Positions 1 through 6,163 of a stretch of DNA of 10,642 bases are shown here, piece by piece. The position numbers were made by a program, and so were the translations under genes. Under the pieces are notes generated by a model that saw nothing but the letters and a program-made list of their open reading frames with translations, had not been told where the DNA came from and searched no databases. The stretch's first letter is position 1. Each line of letters starts with the position of its first letter. The DNA is from Methanosuratincolales archaeon (GTDB taxonomy: Archaea > Thermoproteota > Methanomethylicia > Methanomethylicales > Methanomethylicaceae): contig CALGKV010000075.1 in NCBI GenBank assembly GCA_937930465.1, positions 1 through 10,642 on the forward strand. Reading direction: 5' to 3'.

Positions 1-280
1 GATTATGAAGAGATGAAAAAGGTTAACTGCCTAGGCATTCCGCTTTGCTGTACTTGCATGAGACGGAATGCGCCGTCAACCGGCCGTCAGCAGTGTCAGA
101 GGGATCCCCAAATTCGGTCATCAGTCTGCACAAGCATTATCTTGAACCCAGGCACTATCATAGCAAGGTATAGTCAAAAACCGCTTGGCGCCCCAGTACC
201 GGGGCTTCTGGCATTGACTGTACAGAATGTAGCAAATTTTGAGGTTGCCGTGCATTAGAATGTGGAAGCAAAAGTCCAAT
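1..280. other. Intergenic or unassigned stretch
   Basis: I find no recognisable gene here. One plus frame is open from base 1 to 258, but its translation has scattered Cys, Arg and Pro residues, no domain-like pattern and no good ribosome binding site. A short perfect inverted repeat (GCCCC at 190-194, GGGGC at 201-205, six-base loop) could form a small hairpin. The first bases could be the tail of an upstream gene: one frame ends at a TGA at 14-16. That cannot be decided from this window. Confidence 0.4.
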
Positions 281-357
281 TGGAGCCTTAGGGGGGATTT
301 GAACCCCCGACCAACGGTTTACGAAACCGTCGCTCTGCCGGGCTGAGCCACTAAGGC
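281..357 (-). tRNA. tRNA-Thr (anticodon CGU)
   Basis: The minus strand folds into a complete cloverleaf. It has a 7-bp acceptor stem (GCCTTAG with CTAAGGC), a D arm (GCTC/GAGC), an anticodon stem ACGGT/ACCGT around the loop TTCGTAA, a five-base variable region, and a T arm GGGGG/CCCCC with TTCAAAT. The anticodon CGT reads ACG codons, so it charges threonine. The discriminator base is U, usual for archaeal tRNA-Thr, and the 3' CCA is encoded (281-283). There is no intron. Mature ends without CCA are 357 and 284. It diverges from thiL. A short T4 run just past the 3' end (270-273 on the plus strand) may help termination. Confidence 0.95.
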
Positions 358-383
358 ATTCCCCTCGGTCTAAAGCAATGCCA

Positions 384-393
384 AAAAATAAAT
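384..393 (-). promoter_or_regulatory. TATA box of tRNA-Thr (possibly shared with thiL)
   Basis: An A/T-only stretch (plus strand AAAAATAAAT) is centred about 32 bases upstream of the mature 5' end of the tRNA. That fits an archaeal TATA box with initiation a few bases before the tRNA. On the other strand it would place a start near 415 and give thiL a leader of about 26 bases that includes its ribosome binding site. The placement argues against an in-frame ATG at 378 being the thiL start. Confidence 0.5.
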
Positions 394-440
394 CCTTTTC
401 CATACCTCTTTTAAGTGCAGGTTCCTATGGAGGATTCTGG

Positions 441-1445
441 ATGGCGCATCTGCGTGCAAGGGACGTCGGCGAGAGAGGGCTCATTGACCTGATCTGGAGT
501 ATTGCCGAGCGGGAATTGGGCACACAAACTGAGAGCCCGCTGCCCCACCCTGACGACGCCTCTGCTCTACGCCTGCCAGACGGGCGCTACTTGGTTCTTA
601 AGACTGACATGTTCGTGAGGAGGACTGACGCCCCCCGGGGAATGCGTCATTCCCAGATGGGGAGGAAGTCCGTGGTGATGTGCGCGAGCGACTTAGCGGC
701 CAAAGGCGCAGCGCCACAAGCATTTATGCACTCTATGGGAGTCCCTCCAGGCTACCCCTCCAAGCGCATCTTGGAGCTTGTGGGCGGGGTGATCTCCGCC
801 TGCAATGAGTATGGCATATCATTCCTCGGCGGGGACCTGGGCGAGTCCAAAGACCTCTTGGTGGCTGGCTTCATGGTGGGGGTCGCCGACCGAATCGTCA
901 GGAGATCTGGCGCCTCCCCTGGAGATATATTGGCAGTGACTGGGCCGTTCGGAGATACCTCCTCGGCATTCGAGATACTTCTGAAGCGCAGGTGTGCCCC
1001 GCCTCGACTCCGTAGGAGGCTGATAAGGCGCGTCTACCAGCCGAGAGCGAGGGTCGATCTGGGGGTTGCCCTCGCGTCAACTGGATGGGTGACTTCATCA
1101 ATGGACTCAAGTGACGGGCTCGCTTTCACCCTCCACGAGCTAGCCAAGTCAAGCGGGGTTCGTTTTGTGCTTTCCAGAGTCCCAGTCTCTAGACATGCCG
1201 AGGAGTTTGCCTCGATCCACAAGATCCCTGCTGAGGAGCTTGCCCTTTACGGCGGCGAGGAGTACGAGATCGTCCTCACAATCAAGCCGGATGCTATTGG
1301 CAAGGCACAAGATGTGGCTGAGAGGTACGGTGGCAGACTTTTAGCCATCGGCAAGGTCGAGGATGGGAGCGGCGTCTTCCTAAGCGACGGATCCACGAAG
1401 CGCCCCATCGAGGCTAGGGGATGGGAGCATCTGAGGCGTCGGTAG
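441..1445 (+). CDS. thiL: Thiamine-monophosphate kinase (ThiL)
   Basis: ThiL phosphorylates thiamine monophosphate with ATP to give thiamine diphosphate, the last step of the pathway, in the cytoplasm. The 334-residue product fits the ThiL/PurM-like fold. Visible motifs are ERGLIDLI near residue 11, PDDAS at 37-41, KTDMFV at 54-59, SDLAAKGAAP at 83-92, GGDLGES at 130-136, SSDGLA at 223-228 and LYGGEEYEIV at 269-278, which correspond to the Mg-ATP and substrate segments of the family. The nucleotide-binding acidic motif is normally GDD but reads PDD here. I chose ATG 441 because GGAGG lies at 429-433, seven bases before it, and because the family N-terminus aligns there. An in-frame ATG at 378 would add 21 residues and put the promoter A/T tract inside the gene. 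The radical SAM gene follows after four bases, so the two are probably co-transcribed. Confidence 0.9.
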   Translation: MAHLRARDVGERGLIDLIWSIAERELGTQTESPLPHPDDASALRLPDGRYLVLKTDMFVRRTDAPRGMRHSQMGRKSVVMCASDLAAKGAAPQAFMHSMGVPPGYPSKRILELVGGVISACNEYGISFLGGDLGESKDLLVAGFMVGVADRIVRRSGASPGDILAVTGPFGDTSSAFEILLKRRCAPPRLRRRLIRRVYQPRARVDLGVALASTGWVTSSMDSSDGLAFTLHELAKSSGVRFVLSRVPVSRHAEEFASIHKIPAEELALYGGEEYEIVLTIKPDAIGKAQDVAERYGGRLLAIGKVEDGSGVFLSDGSTKRPIEARGWEHLRRR

Positions 1446-1449
1446 GGGG

Positions 1450-3165
1450 ATGTCTGGCAAGATGCGCGTCCTAATGATTGACGGCTATACCGACGAGCCT
1501 GCAGGTCTGGGCGTCCCACCGTTCATAGACGTCTACCCCAGGTATGTTGCAGGGGCGGTATGGGTCGCCTCACCCCAAGCCGAGGTCCTCTACGTAACAA
1601 TAGATGAAGCAAGGCGAGATCCAGACAGCCTCAAACGCTTATCGAAGTCTTACGATCTCACGATCCTGATCGCTGGAGTCACCGTGCCCGGGAAGTACCT
1701 CTCAGGGGCTCCGGCGACCCACAATGACGCCGTCCGCGTTCCATATCTGATCGACTCGAAATACAAGGCAATATGCGGTCCAGCCGTGCGATTCGGATTC
1801 GGACGGGGCGGTCGCAGCAAGAGCATAGCTATGAATCTCTCCGCACTCTACGACTTTGTCATCACTGGAGATCCTGAAGTGGTTGTCTACCATCTGATAA
1901 AGGATAATTTCAGCGAGAGAGTGGAACTAGACTTGGTCCGCGAGTGCGCCGGCAGTTCAGATGCCTTTGCGGAGCGGGGTGCCAGAGTGGTTAGGCAGCA
2001 CCCGTTCTTCCCGGACGGGCTCGTCTGTGAGATAGAGACCTACCGTGGTTGCCCCCGTTCTGCTCTGGGAGGGTGCTCCTTCTGCACAGAGCCTCTCCAT
2101 GGCCACCCTGAGTTCAGGACTGTGAGGGGGATTGTCCGAGAGGTGGCTGCTCTCCACTCCGAGGGTGCGGTAAACTTCAGGCTAGGCAGGCAGCCAGACT
2201 TCCTTGTCTACGGATCCTTGGACAAGGGTCTTGCTTACCCTGCGCCTAACCCCTCAGCAATACGGCGCCTCCTTTCCTCGATCCGCAGAGCCGCCCCATT
2301 GCTCAAGGTGCTCCACATTGACAACTGCAACCCTGCCACCATAGCTGAGTACCCTTCGCTGTCAGAGGAGGCGCTCAAGGAGATAATGCGACACCACACA
2401 CCCGGAGATACTGCTGCGCTGGGGATAGAGTCGGTGGACGAGGAGGTGATCAGGAGGAACAACCTGAAGGTTGATTACGACGGGGCAATGAGGGCGGTCT
2501 CGCTAATAAACCGCATCGGGGCAGAGAGGGGGGCGAACGGCATGCCCCACCTCCTCCCTGGCCTCAATTTCGTTTACGGCCTGCCCGGGGAGACTAAGTC
2601 AACCTATGAGGCAAACTTCGACTTCATGAAGGATGCGCTGGATTCGGGGCTGCTGTTCAGGCGCGTGAACTTGAGGCAGGTTATGATCATGCCTTCGACG
2701 AGGATGGAGTCGGCAGGGGACTACCTGGTCAGGAAGCACCGCCACCTTTTCCTCTCCCACAAGCTCAAGGTACGGCAGCTGATCGACCTGCCCATGATGA
2801 GGAGGATCGTGCCGACCTTCACGGTTCTCAGGGACGTCAGGGCGGAGCTAGTCCAGGGTGGCATTACGTGGGGCCGCCAGGTCGGGTCTTATCCTGTGCT
2901 CGTCGGAATACCGCGACAGCTCGAGGTAGGGAAGTTCTTTGATGTCTTGGTAATCTCTCACGGGCCGAGGTCAGTCGGGGGGCTGCGATTCCCGGTCAGG
3001 ATAAACGAGCTCGAGCTGAGGGAGCTCGAGAGCATACCTGGGGTGGGGGCGAAGAGGGCAGCATCGATTGTTCTGAACCGCCCATTTTCCAACCTCGAGT
3101 CATTCATGGAAAAATTCGGGGACATCCCGGAGCTCGAGCGGTTGGCCCAATCCTTGGAGTTTTGA
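1450..3165 (+). CDS. Radical SAM protein with C-terminal helix-hairpin-helix (COG1031-like)
   Basis: This 571-residue protein resembles the archaeal COG1031 family, radical SAM enzymes of unknown substrate. The N-terminal part (MIDGYTDEPAGLGVPP, residues 9-24) looks Rossmann-like or cobalamin-binding-like. The cluster cysteines are Cys201, Cys209 and Cys212, spaced CX7CX2C rather than the usual CX3CX2C. As I recall the family, the wider spacing is typical of it. A Gly-rich strand, NFVYGLPGET (373-382), fits the TIM barrel. The end carries a helix-hairpin-helix, IPGVGAKRAASIV at 529-541, which suggests nucleic-acid binding. The start may be ATG 1462 instead: the G-rich ribosome binding site (1445-1449) touches ATG 1450, and family members start close to MRVLMIDGY. 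It sits four bases after thiL. The reaction is unknown, and the placement does not prove a thiamine role. Confidence 0.85.
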   Translation: MSGKMRVLMIDGYTDEPAGLGVPPFIDVYPRYVAGAVWVASPQAEVLYVTIDEARRDPDSLKRLSKSYDLTILIAGVTVPGKYLSGAPATHNDAVRVPYLIDSKYKAICGPAVRFGFGRGGRSKSIAMNLSALYDFVITGDPEVVVYHLIKDNFSERVELDLVRECAGSSDAFAERGARVVRQHPFFPDGLVCEIETYRGCPRSALGGCSFCTEPLHGHPEFRTVRGIVREVAALHSEGAVNFRLGRQPDFLVYGSLDKGLAYPAPNPSAIRRLLSSIRRAAPLLKVLHIDNCNPATIAEYPSLSEEALKEIMRHHTPGDTAALGIESVDEEVIRRNNLKVDYDGAMRAVSLINRIGAERGANGMPHLLPGLNFVYGLPGETKSTYEANFDFMKDALDSGLLFRRVNLRQVMIMPSTRMESAGDYLVRKHRHLFLSHKLKVRQLIDLPMMRRIVPTFTVLRDVRAELVQGGITWGRQVGSYPVLVGIPRQLEVGKFFDVLVISHGPRSVGGLRFPVRINELELRELESIPGVGAKRAASIVLNRPFSNLESFMEKFGDIPELERLAQSLEF

Positions 3166-3181
3166 AATGTTGAGGAAAACC

Positions 3182-3188
3182 ATTTAAT
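3182..3188 (+). promoter_or_regulatory. TATA-like box of the uspA gene
   Basis: ATTTAAT lies in the 46-base gap after the radical SAM gene, centred about 27 bases before ATG 3212. There is no ribosome binding site between it and the start. This is the arrangement of a leaderless archaeal transcript and suggests that uspA-uppP is a separate transcription unit. Confidence 0.5.
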
Positions 3189-3211
3189 CCGTCTAAGGCA
3201 TTTCATTACCT

Positions 3212-3664
3212 ATGGAGATCAAGAAAATACTAGTGCCCGTAGATGGATCGCCTGTGACCAGCAACGTTATAGGGTGGGCCTGCCACTTCGCTAAGACTTT
3301 CGGTTCCGAGCTCCTCTTGTTGCATGTGGTCTCGATCCCGCCAGTCTCAGACGTGAGCGGGATCCAGGTTGCTTCAAAGGAGCTTGAGGAGGCAGGTCAG
3401 TCAATCCTCAGCAGCGCCCTGAAGGCTGCCGAGGAAAGTTCTGTTCGCCCGACCGCAATACTCGACTTCTCAGTGGGGAATGCCGGGATGCGAATCGTCC
3501 AGCTGGCAAGGGAGAAGTCCGTAGACATGATCGTGATAGGCGCTCGGGGACAGAGCAGGATACGGGCGTTGCTGATGGGGAGTGTAGCGAACAGTGTTGT
3601 GAATAACGCCCCTTGCCCCGTCTTGGTTGTGAGGCCGTGCCCGGAAGTTGGGACATATTTGTGA
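3212..3664 (+). CDS. Universal stress protein (UspA family)
   Basis: This 150-residue single-domain Usp protein is the usual length for the family. These are small cytosolic dimers, many of which bind ATP, associated with stress and starvation. The start has the family pattern ILVPVDGS (residues 6-13). Near the end, GARGQSRIRALLMGS (110-124) fits the G-2X-G-9X-G-S ATP-binding motif, followed by VVNNAPCPVLVVR (129-141). It is therefore predicted to be an ATP-binding Usp. The start is supported by the TATA-like box at -27. Its stop lies 14 bases before the likely TTG start of uppP, so the two are probably one operon. A role linked to envelope or lipid-carrier stress is inferred only from this neighbour. 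Confidence 0.92.
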   Translation: MEIKKILVPVDGSPVTSNVIGWACHFAKTFGSELLLLHVVSIPPVSDVSGIQVASKELEEAGQSILSSALKAAEESSVRPTAILDFSVGNAGMRIVQLAREKSVDMIVIGARGQSRIRALLMGSVANSVVNNAPCPVLVVRPCPEVGTYL

Positions 3665-3678
3665 TAGGGGTTCCCTGC

Positions 3679-4446
3679 TTGGATCTCTTGCATGCGATCT
3701 CTTTGGGCATAGTCCAAGGTATTACTGAGTGGCTCCCAATATCAAGCTCGGGGCACTTGGTGATTCTGAAGGAGATTTCGGGAATTACTGCACCAATCTC
3801 GTTTGATTTGGCGCTCCACTTCGGCACCATTGTGGCAGTCTGCATTTACTTTCGGAGGGAGTTGTTCGAGATCATCCGTTCCATTTTGAAATTCGAAACT
3901 AAATCCGAGCCCTTCAGGACAGCTTTGTTGTTGGTAGTAGCTAGTGCTCCTGCTGCCGTAGCTGGGTATTTCCTCAACGATCTCTTCGAAAGCCTCTTCA
4001 ACAGCCTATTTGCCGTTGGTTTGGGGTTGCTTGTCACCGCTTCAATGCTCTCATTATCAAGAGCCAGGAAGGGCAATAGGCGAGTGGACTTTTTGAGGGC
4101 CTTGGTAATTGGCATATTCCAGGCATTAGCGATCGCGCCTGGAATATCTAGAAGCGGCATGACAATATCCTCAGCGATCCTAACCGGGGTCGAGAAGGCC
4201 TCTGCATTCAAGTTTTCCTTCCTGATGTCGATCCCAGTGATCATTGGAGCGTTCTTCTACGAACTCTCTGGGAGCCAGATCGCCTCTTTCAGTTTGGAAT
4301 ACCTCGCTGGCTTCTTAACCTCTGCATTAGTAGGATACGCATCAATCGCAACAATGAGGAGGATAGTTCTATATGACCGACTGCCTTTATTTTCTGTATA
4401 CTGCGTATTCTTGGGAATTGCGCTAATCGCATATCAACTTTTATGA
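3679..4446 (+). CDS. uppP: Undecaprenyl/polyprenyl diphosphate phosphatase (UppP/BacA family)
   Basis: This integral membrane phosphatase removes a phosphate from polyprenyl diphosphate to recycle the lipid carrier for surface glycan assembly. In archaea the carrier is likely a dolichyl-type phosphate. From TTG 3679 the 255-residue product starts MDLLHAISLGIVQGITEW, as the family does. Signature residues are Gln13/Glu17 before LPISSSGHL (19-27), LHFGT (46-50) and the phosphate-binding PGISRSGMT (154-162, with Arg158). Six to eight hydrophobic segments follow the family layout. TTG 3679 is chosen because AGGGG at 3666-3670 lies eight bases before it and the N-terminus then aligns. GTG 3661, overlapping the uspA stop, is a possible alternative. 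An ATG at 3613 would add an unrelated 22-residue extension read through uspA and is rejected. It converges on the DUF134 gene with only 17 bases between. Confidence 0.9.
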   Translation: MDLLHAISLGIVQGITEWLPISSSGHLVILKEISGITAPISFDLALHFGTIVAVCIYFRRELFEIIRSILKFETKSEPFRTALLLVVASAPAAVAGYFLNDLFESLFNSLFAVGLGLLVTASMLSLSRARKGNRRVDFLRALVIGIFQALAIAPGISRSGMTISSAILTGVEKASAFKFSFLMSIPVIIGAFFYELSGSQIASFSLEYLAGFLTSALVGYASIATMRRIVLYDRLPLFSVYCVFLGIALIAYQLL

Positions 4447-4463
4447 AGTTGGGATCTTCCGCC

Positions 4464-4775
4464 TCATATTCTGTGCAGCTCTATCTTCCTGCCATCGAAG
4501 AAAGCCGATATGATCTTTTCCTTCCCGCTTTCCACCAGCCGCCATATGGTGTTCCTCGAAACCCCCATGATCATCCCTGCCTCGTCGTATGAGCGCTTTT
4601 CCAGCTCCACTAGGCGCATCGCCTCGAGCTCAGCAAGATCCAGCTCAATCGGAGGGGGGTTCTCTTTGGGGACTGGCACCAACGCCTCTGCTGCCGGAAC
4701 CTTTGATATATGGACATTCTTCGGTCTCCTGCCTACGCATCCCCTCCTGCACCTTTCGCAGAAACCCCTGGGCAT
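4464..4775 (-). CDS. DUF134 family helix-turn-helix protein with N-terminal Cys motif
   Basis: This 103-residue protein resembles DUF134 (UPF0251), small proteins with a sigma-like helix-turn-helix that probably bind DNA. The core LDLAELEAMRLVELEKRSYDEAGMIMGVSRNTIWRL (about 45-80) has the DExEAxRLxDLE pattern followed by the MGVSRxTxWR recognition helix. The usual N-terminal basic patch (RRPKNVHISKVP, 16-27) is preceded by MPRGFCERCRRGC, with Cys6, Cys9 and Cys13 spaced CX2CX3C, possibly metal binding. I place the start at ATG 4775 and not at ATG 4808, because a strong TATA box at 4798-4804 lies 23-29 bases upstream and would fall inside the longer frame. The message is then leaderless. A palindrome between TATA and start suggests regulation, perhaps by itself. 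The target is unknown. Confidence 0.82.
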   Translation of the reverse strand: MPRGFCERCRRGCVGRRPKNVHISKVPAAEALVPVPKENPPPIELDLAELEAMRLVELEKRSYDEAGMIMGVSRNTIWRLVESGKEKIISAFFDGRKIELHRI

Positions 4776-4781
4776 GAATGT

Positions 4782-4793
4782 GTGATCTATCAC
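4782..4793. promoter_or_regulatory. Palindromic candidate operator (GTGAT-N2-ATCAC)
   Basis: A perfect inverted repeat with 5-bp arms and a two-base centre sits between the TATA box (4798-4804) and the start (4775) of the DUF134 gene. A protein bound here would cover the transcription start region. Self-regulation by the DUF134 protein is the simplest guess. A 5-bp arm can arise by chance. Confidence 0.4.
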
Positions 4794-4797
4794 GCAA

Positions 4798-4804
4798 CTA
4801 TAAA
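4798..4804 (-). promoter_or_regulatory. TATA box of the DUF134 gene
   Basis: On the minus strand this reads TTTATAG, a close match to the archaeal TATA consensus. Its centre is about 26 bases from the A of ATG 4775, exactly where a leaderless transcript would begin. This decides the start codon. Confidence 0.65.
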
Positions 4805-4813
4805 TCATTTTTC

Positions 4814-4859
4814 AAAAAATCAGGGGTACGAGATTTTTTGCTTTGCCGCCGTACCCCTG
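4814..4859 (-). terminator. Hairpin plus T-tract terminator overlapping the end of the upstream gene
   Basis: A perfect 10-bp inverted repeat (4821-4830 with 4850-4859, 19-base loop) is followed on the minus strand by a run of six T at 4819-4814. It looks like an intrinsic terminator for the 6027-4820 operon, placed just before the DUF134 promoter. The stem lies in the last 13 codons and stop codon of the 4820-5224 gene. T-tracts alone can terminate archaeal RNA polymerase, so the hairpin may instead protect the 3' end. Confidence 0.6.
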
Positions 4860-5224
4860 TCGGTTACGAGGTAAAGGAAGTAATCTGCCCCCTCAGGATC
4901 CAGTTTAAACCCAATGGGGATGTATGACTGAGAATTTGCCGATACTTGTCTGGCTGGTGAGAACGAGGTCGATGCAACTGTTATTCCGGACTGGATCTTG
5001 ACCAGACTCGCAGACCTTATCCATGTTTCTGATGCCAGCGAGGAGGTGACGTTTACTCCTACGAGGGTATGCGTCCTTCTGTTCAGCTCGACGCCTGTTA
5101 CGCTGAGCCCTGTCTCCTCGCCAAGCGCGGACTGCTGCCCTCTGAAATAGATAGTTACAATCGCCGACACGGCTAGACCCGCAATCACTACTGCCATTAT
5201 TCCTAGCGTGCGCTTTGTAGTCAT
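4820..5224 (-). CDS. Small membrane-anchored extracytoplasmic protein, unknown family
   Basis: I do not recognise this 134-residue protein. Residues 7-27 form one hydrophobic helix after a short basic N-terminus (TTKR), so it is probably anchored or secreted with the rest outside. The remainder is rich in Ser, Thr and Val with alternating beta-like segments (SVTGVELNRRTHTLVGVNVTSS at 41-62, then YFLYLVTDRG near the end), which suggests a small beta-sandwich domain. It has no cysteine. The start at 5224 is supported by AGGTGAT at 5232-5238, seven bases upstream, which overlaps the stop codon of the preceding gene. That gene ends 11 bases before, so the two are translated from one message. A terminator hairpin is embedded in its last codons. 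A pilin-like or Ig-like surface subunit is possible but not shown. Confidence 0.7.
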   Translation of the reverse strand: MTTKRTLGIMAVVIAGLAVSAIVTIYFRGQQSALGEETGLSVTGVELNRRTHTLVGVNVTSSLASETWIRSASLVKIQSGITVASTSFSPARQVSANSQSYIPIGFKLDPEGADYFLYLVTDRGTAAKQKISYP

Positions 5225-5235
5225 GGCGTAATCAC

Positions 5236-6027
5236 CTAGTGCAAAACTGGTCCCCCGGTGAGTACCTGGATTATTGCTGGAATCAATGCAACCGTCCCGA
5301 TTACAGCAAACGCGAGTGCAAAAGTAACGAGCTTCCTCATAGCATTGTTGCCTACTGTCTCCATCTCACTGAATCTTGTCGTGTAGTGCCTGACTACAAA
5401 ACCCCACAGTACCAAAGCTATTGAGAGGCCGTAACTGACTATCACAACAAGGAACATGGGTGCATCGTGGAATACAAAGCAATAGGGGCAAGGCACTGGG
5501 GAAGTCTCTGTGAAAACCTCCCTGCAGCACGGGACCGTCACGGGGCTTACGGTGAAGTAGAACGCAAGGTCAAGAATGGTGTCCAGAATGAGAAGAGGAA
5601 CCAGCAATATGAATATCTTAGAGAGGGAATGCAGCAATGGGCTGCCCTTCACCCTGCGGTTGAGAAGATCAAGGACCAGCCAAATCCCATAAGCGAAGAT
5701 CACAACCAGCTTAACTCCTGTGTCTATCCAGGAGTAAGGACTCCCGGCTTGGCTTACGCCAAACTGACACATGGCGCCTGGTATCAGAGGTATGAGGCTC
5801 TCGTTGGTAGCCCAAAAAAGTCCGCTTGCAATTATCCTCGAGATCAGTATGACCCAGACGACTGTCGACAGGAGGTAGTAATTCTTCTCAAGGACGTACC
5901 TCTCCTCGAGCCCGGCTCTGGCAATCCTCCGGTTTATTGTGTAAGCCTTGCTTGACGCGTAGACCACTAGCGCCAAACCGAAAATTCCTAGCACCGTCAT
6001 TATCGTCGTTAGCGGCGTCCATATCAT
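5236..6027 (-). CDS. Six-helix membrane protein with five predicted outward-facing cysteines
   Basis: This 263-residue polytopic protein is of no family I can name. Hydrophobic segments lie at about 8-26, 52-70, 104-122, 137-159, 189-211 and 232-255. Basic residues gather in loops 27-51, 123-136 and 212-231, which places those loops inside and the N-terminus outside. All cysteines then fall in outer loops: Cys87 (MCQFG), Cys167-Cys168 and Cys180/Cys183 (CPYC, close to His187). These could form disulfides or bind a metal or haem; nothing seen decides between these. The start is supported by GAGGT at 6037-6041 and a TATA box at 6064-6069. It heads a two-gene minus operon and diverges from the ABC transporter operon, with a 136-base shared control region, so a joint role is likely. 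Confidence 0.75.
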   Translation of the reverse strand: MIWTPLTTIMTVLGIFGLALVVYASSKAYTINRRIARAGLEERYVLEKNYYLLSTVVWVILISRIIASGLFWATNESLIPLIPGAMCQFGVSQAGSPYSWIDTGVKLVVIFAYGIWLVLDLLNRRVKGSPLLHSLSKIFILLVPLLILDTILDLAFYFTVSPVTVPCCREVFTETSPVPCPYCFVFHDAPMFLVVIVSYGLSIALVLWGFVVRHYTTRFSEMETVGNNAMRKLVTFALAFAVIGTVALIPAIIQVLTGGPVLH

Positions 6028-6036
6028 AGCATATTT

Positions 6037-6041
6037 ACCTC
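6037..6041 (-). promoter_or_regulatory. Ribosome binding site of the six-helix membrane protein
   Basis: GAGGT on the minus strand lies nine bases before ATG 6027, a good match to the archaeal anti-Shine-Dalgarno. It supports this start and a short leader of about 13 bases from the TATA box. Confidence 0.55.
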
Positions 6042-6063
6042 TGTGATATTTGAAGAATTATGG

Positions 6064-6069
6064 TATAAA
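6064..6069 (-). promoter_or_regulatory. TATA box of the minus-strand membrane protein operon
   Basis: The minus strand reads TTTATA, about 39 bases before ATG 6027. Initiation near 6040 would give a short leader that just holds the GAGGT site. Confidence 0.5.
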
Positions 6070-6125
6070 GGTCTAGTGCTTTGACCCAAGAATTGAACTC
6101 TGAATCGTTGAAAACATGTGGAAGG

Positions 6126-6132
6126 TTTATTT
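6126..6132 (+). promoter_or_regulatory. Likely TATA box of the ABC transporter operon
   Basis: TTTATTT is centred about 35 bases before ATG 6164 and would start RNA near 6155, a leader of roughly nine bases. No ribosome binding site precedes ATG 6164, which agrees with a near-leaderless message. A second TATA-like element, TTATACC (6148-6154), seems too close to the start. Confidence 0.4.
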
Positions 6133-6163
6133 GAGTTGAGTCCCAACTTATACCTGAAATAAA

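Noticed and set aside
118..123. TGATGA on the minus strand, like box C of a C/D sRNA, with CTGA nearby
   Set aside because: The C box is imperfect at its first base and no correctly spaced D'/C'/D set follows.
1..258. Open plus frame of about 81-86 codons with several cysteines
   Set aside because: Low-complexity mix of Cys, Arg and Pro, no ribosome binding site, no domain pattern, and no support from neighbours. It could at most be the tail of an upstream gene.
158..403. Minus frame of 81 codons
   Set aside because: It reads through the whole tRNA-Thr gene and across the thiL promoter, so it is accidental.
378..440. ATG 378 as the thiL start
   Set aside because: It would give an extra 21 residues not seen in the family, covers the A/T-rich promoter stretch and has no ribosome binding site. 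ATG 441 has GGAGG at seven bases.
3613..3678. ATG 3613 as the uppP start
   Set aside because: The extension lies fully inside uspA and does not look like a UppP N-terminus.
5145..5224. Class III (pilin-type) signal peptide on the 134-residue protein
   Set aside because: KR followed by T-L lacks the usual Gly/Ala/Ser at the cleavage site, so a plain N-terminal anchor is the safer reading.
5467..5955. 162-codon plus frame
   Set aside because: It is antisense to the six-helix membrane protein, whose hydrophobic helices, promoter and ribosome binding site make it clearly the real gene.
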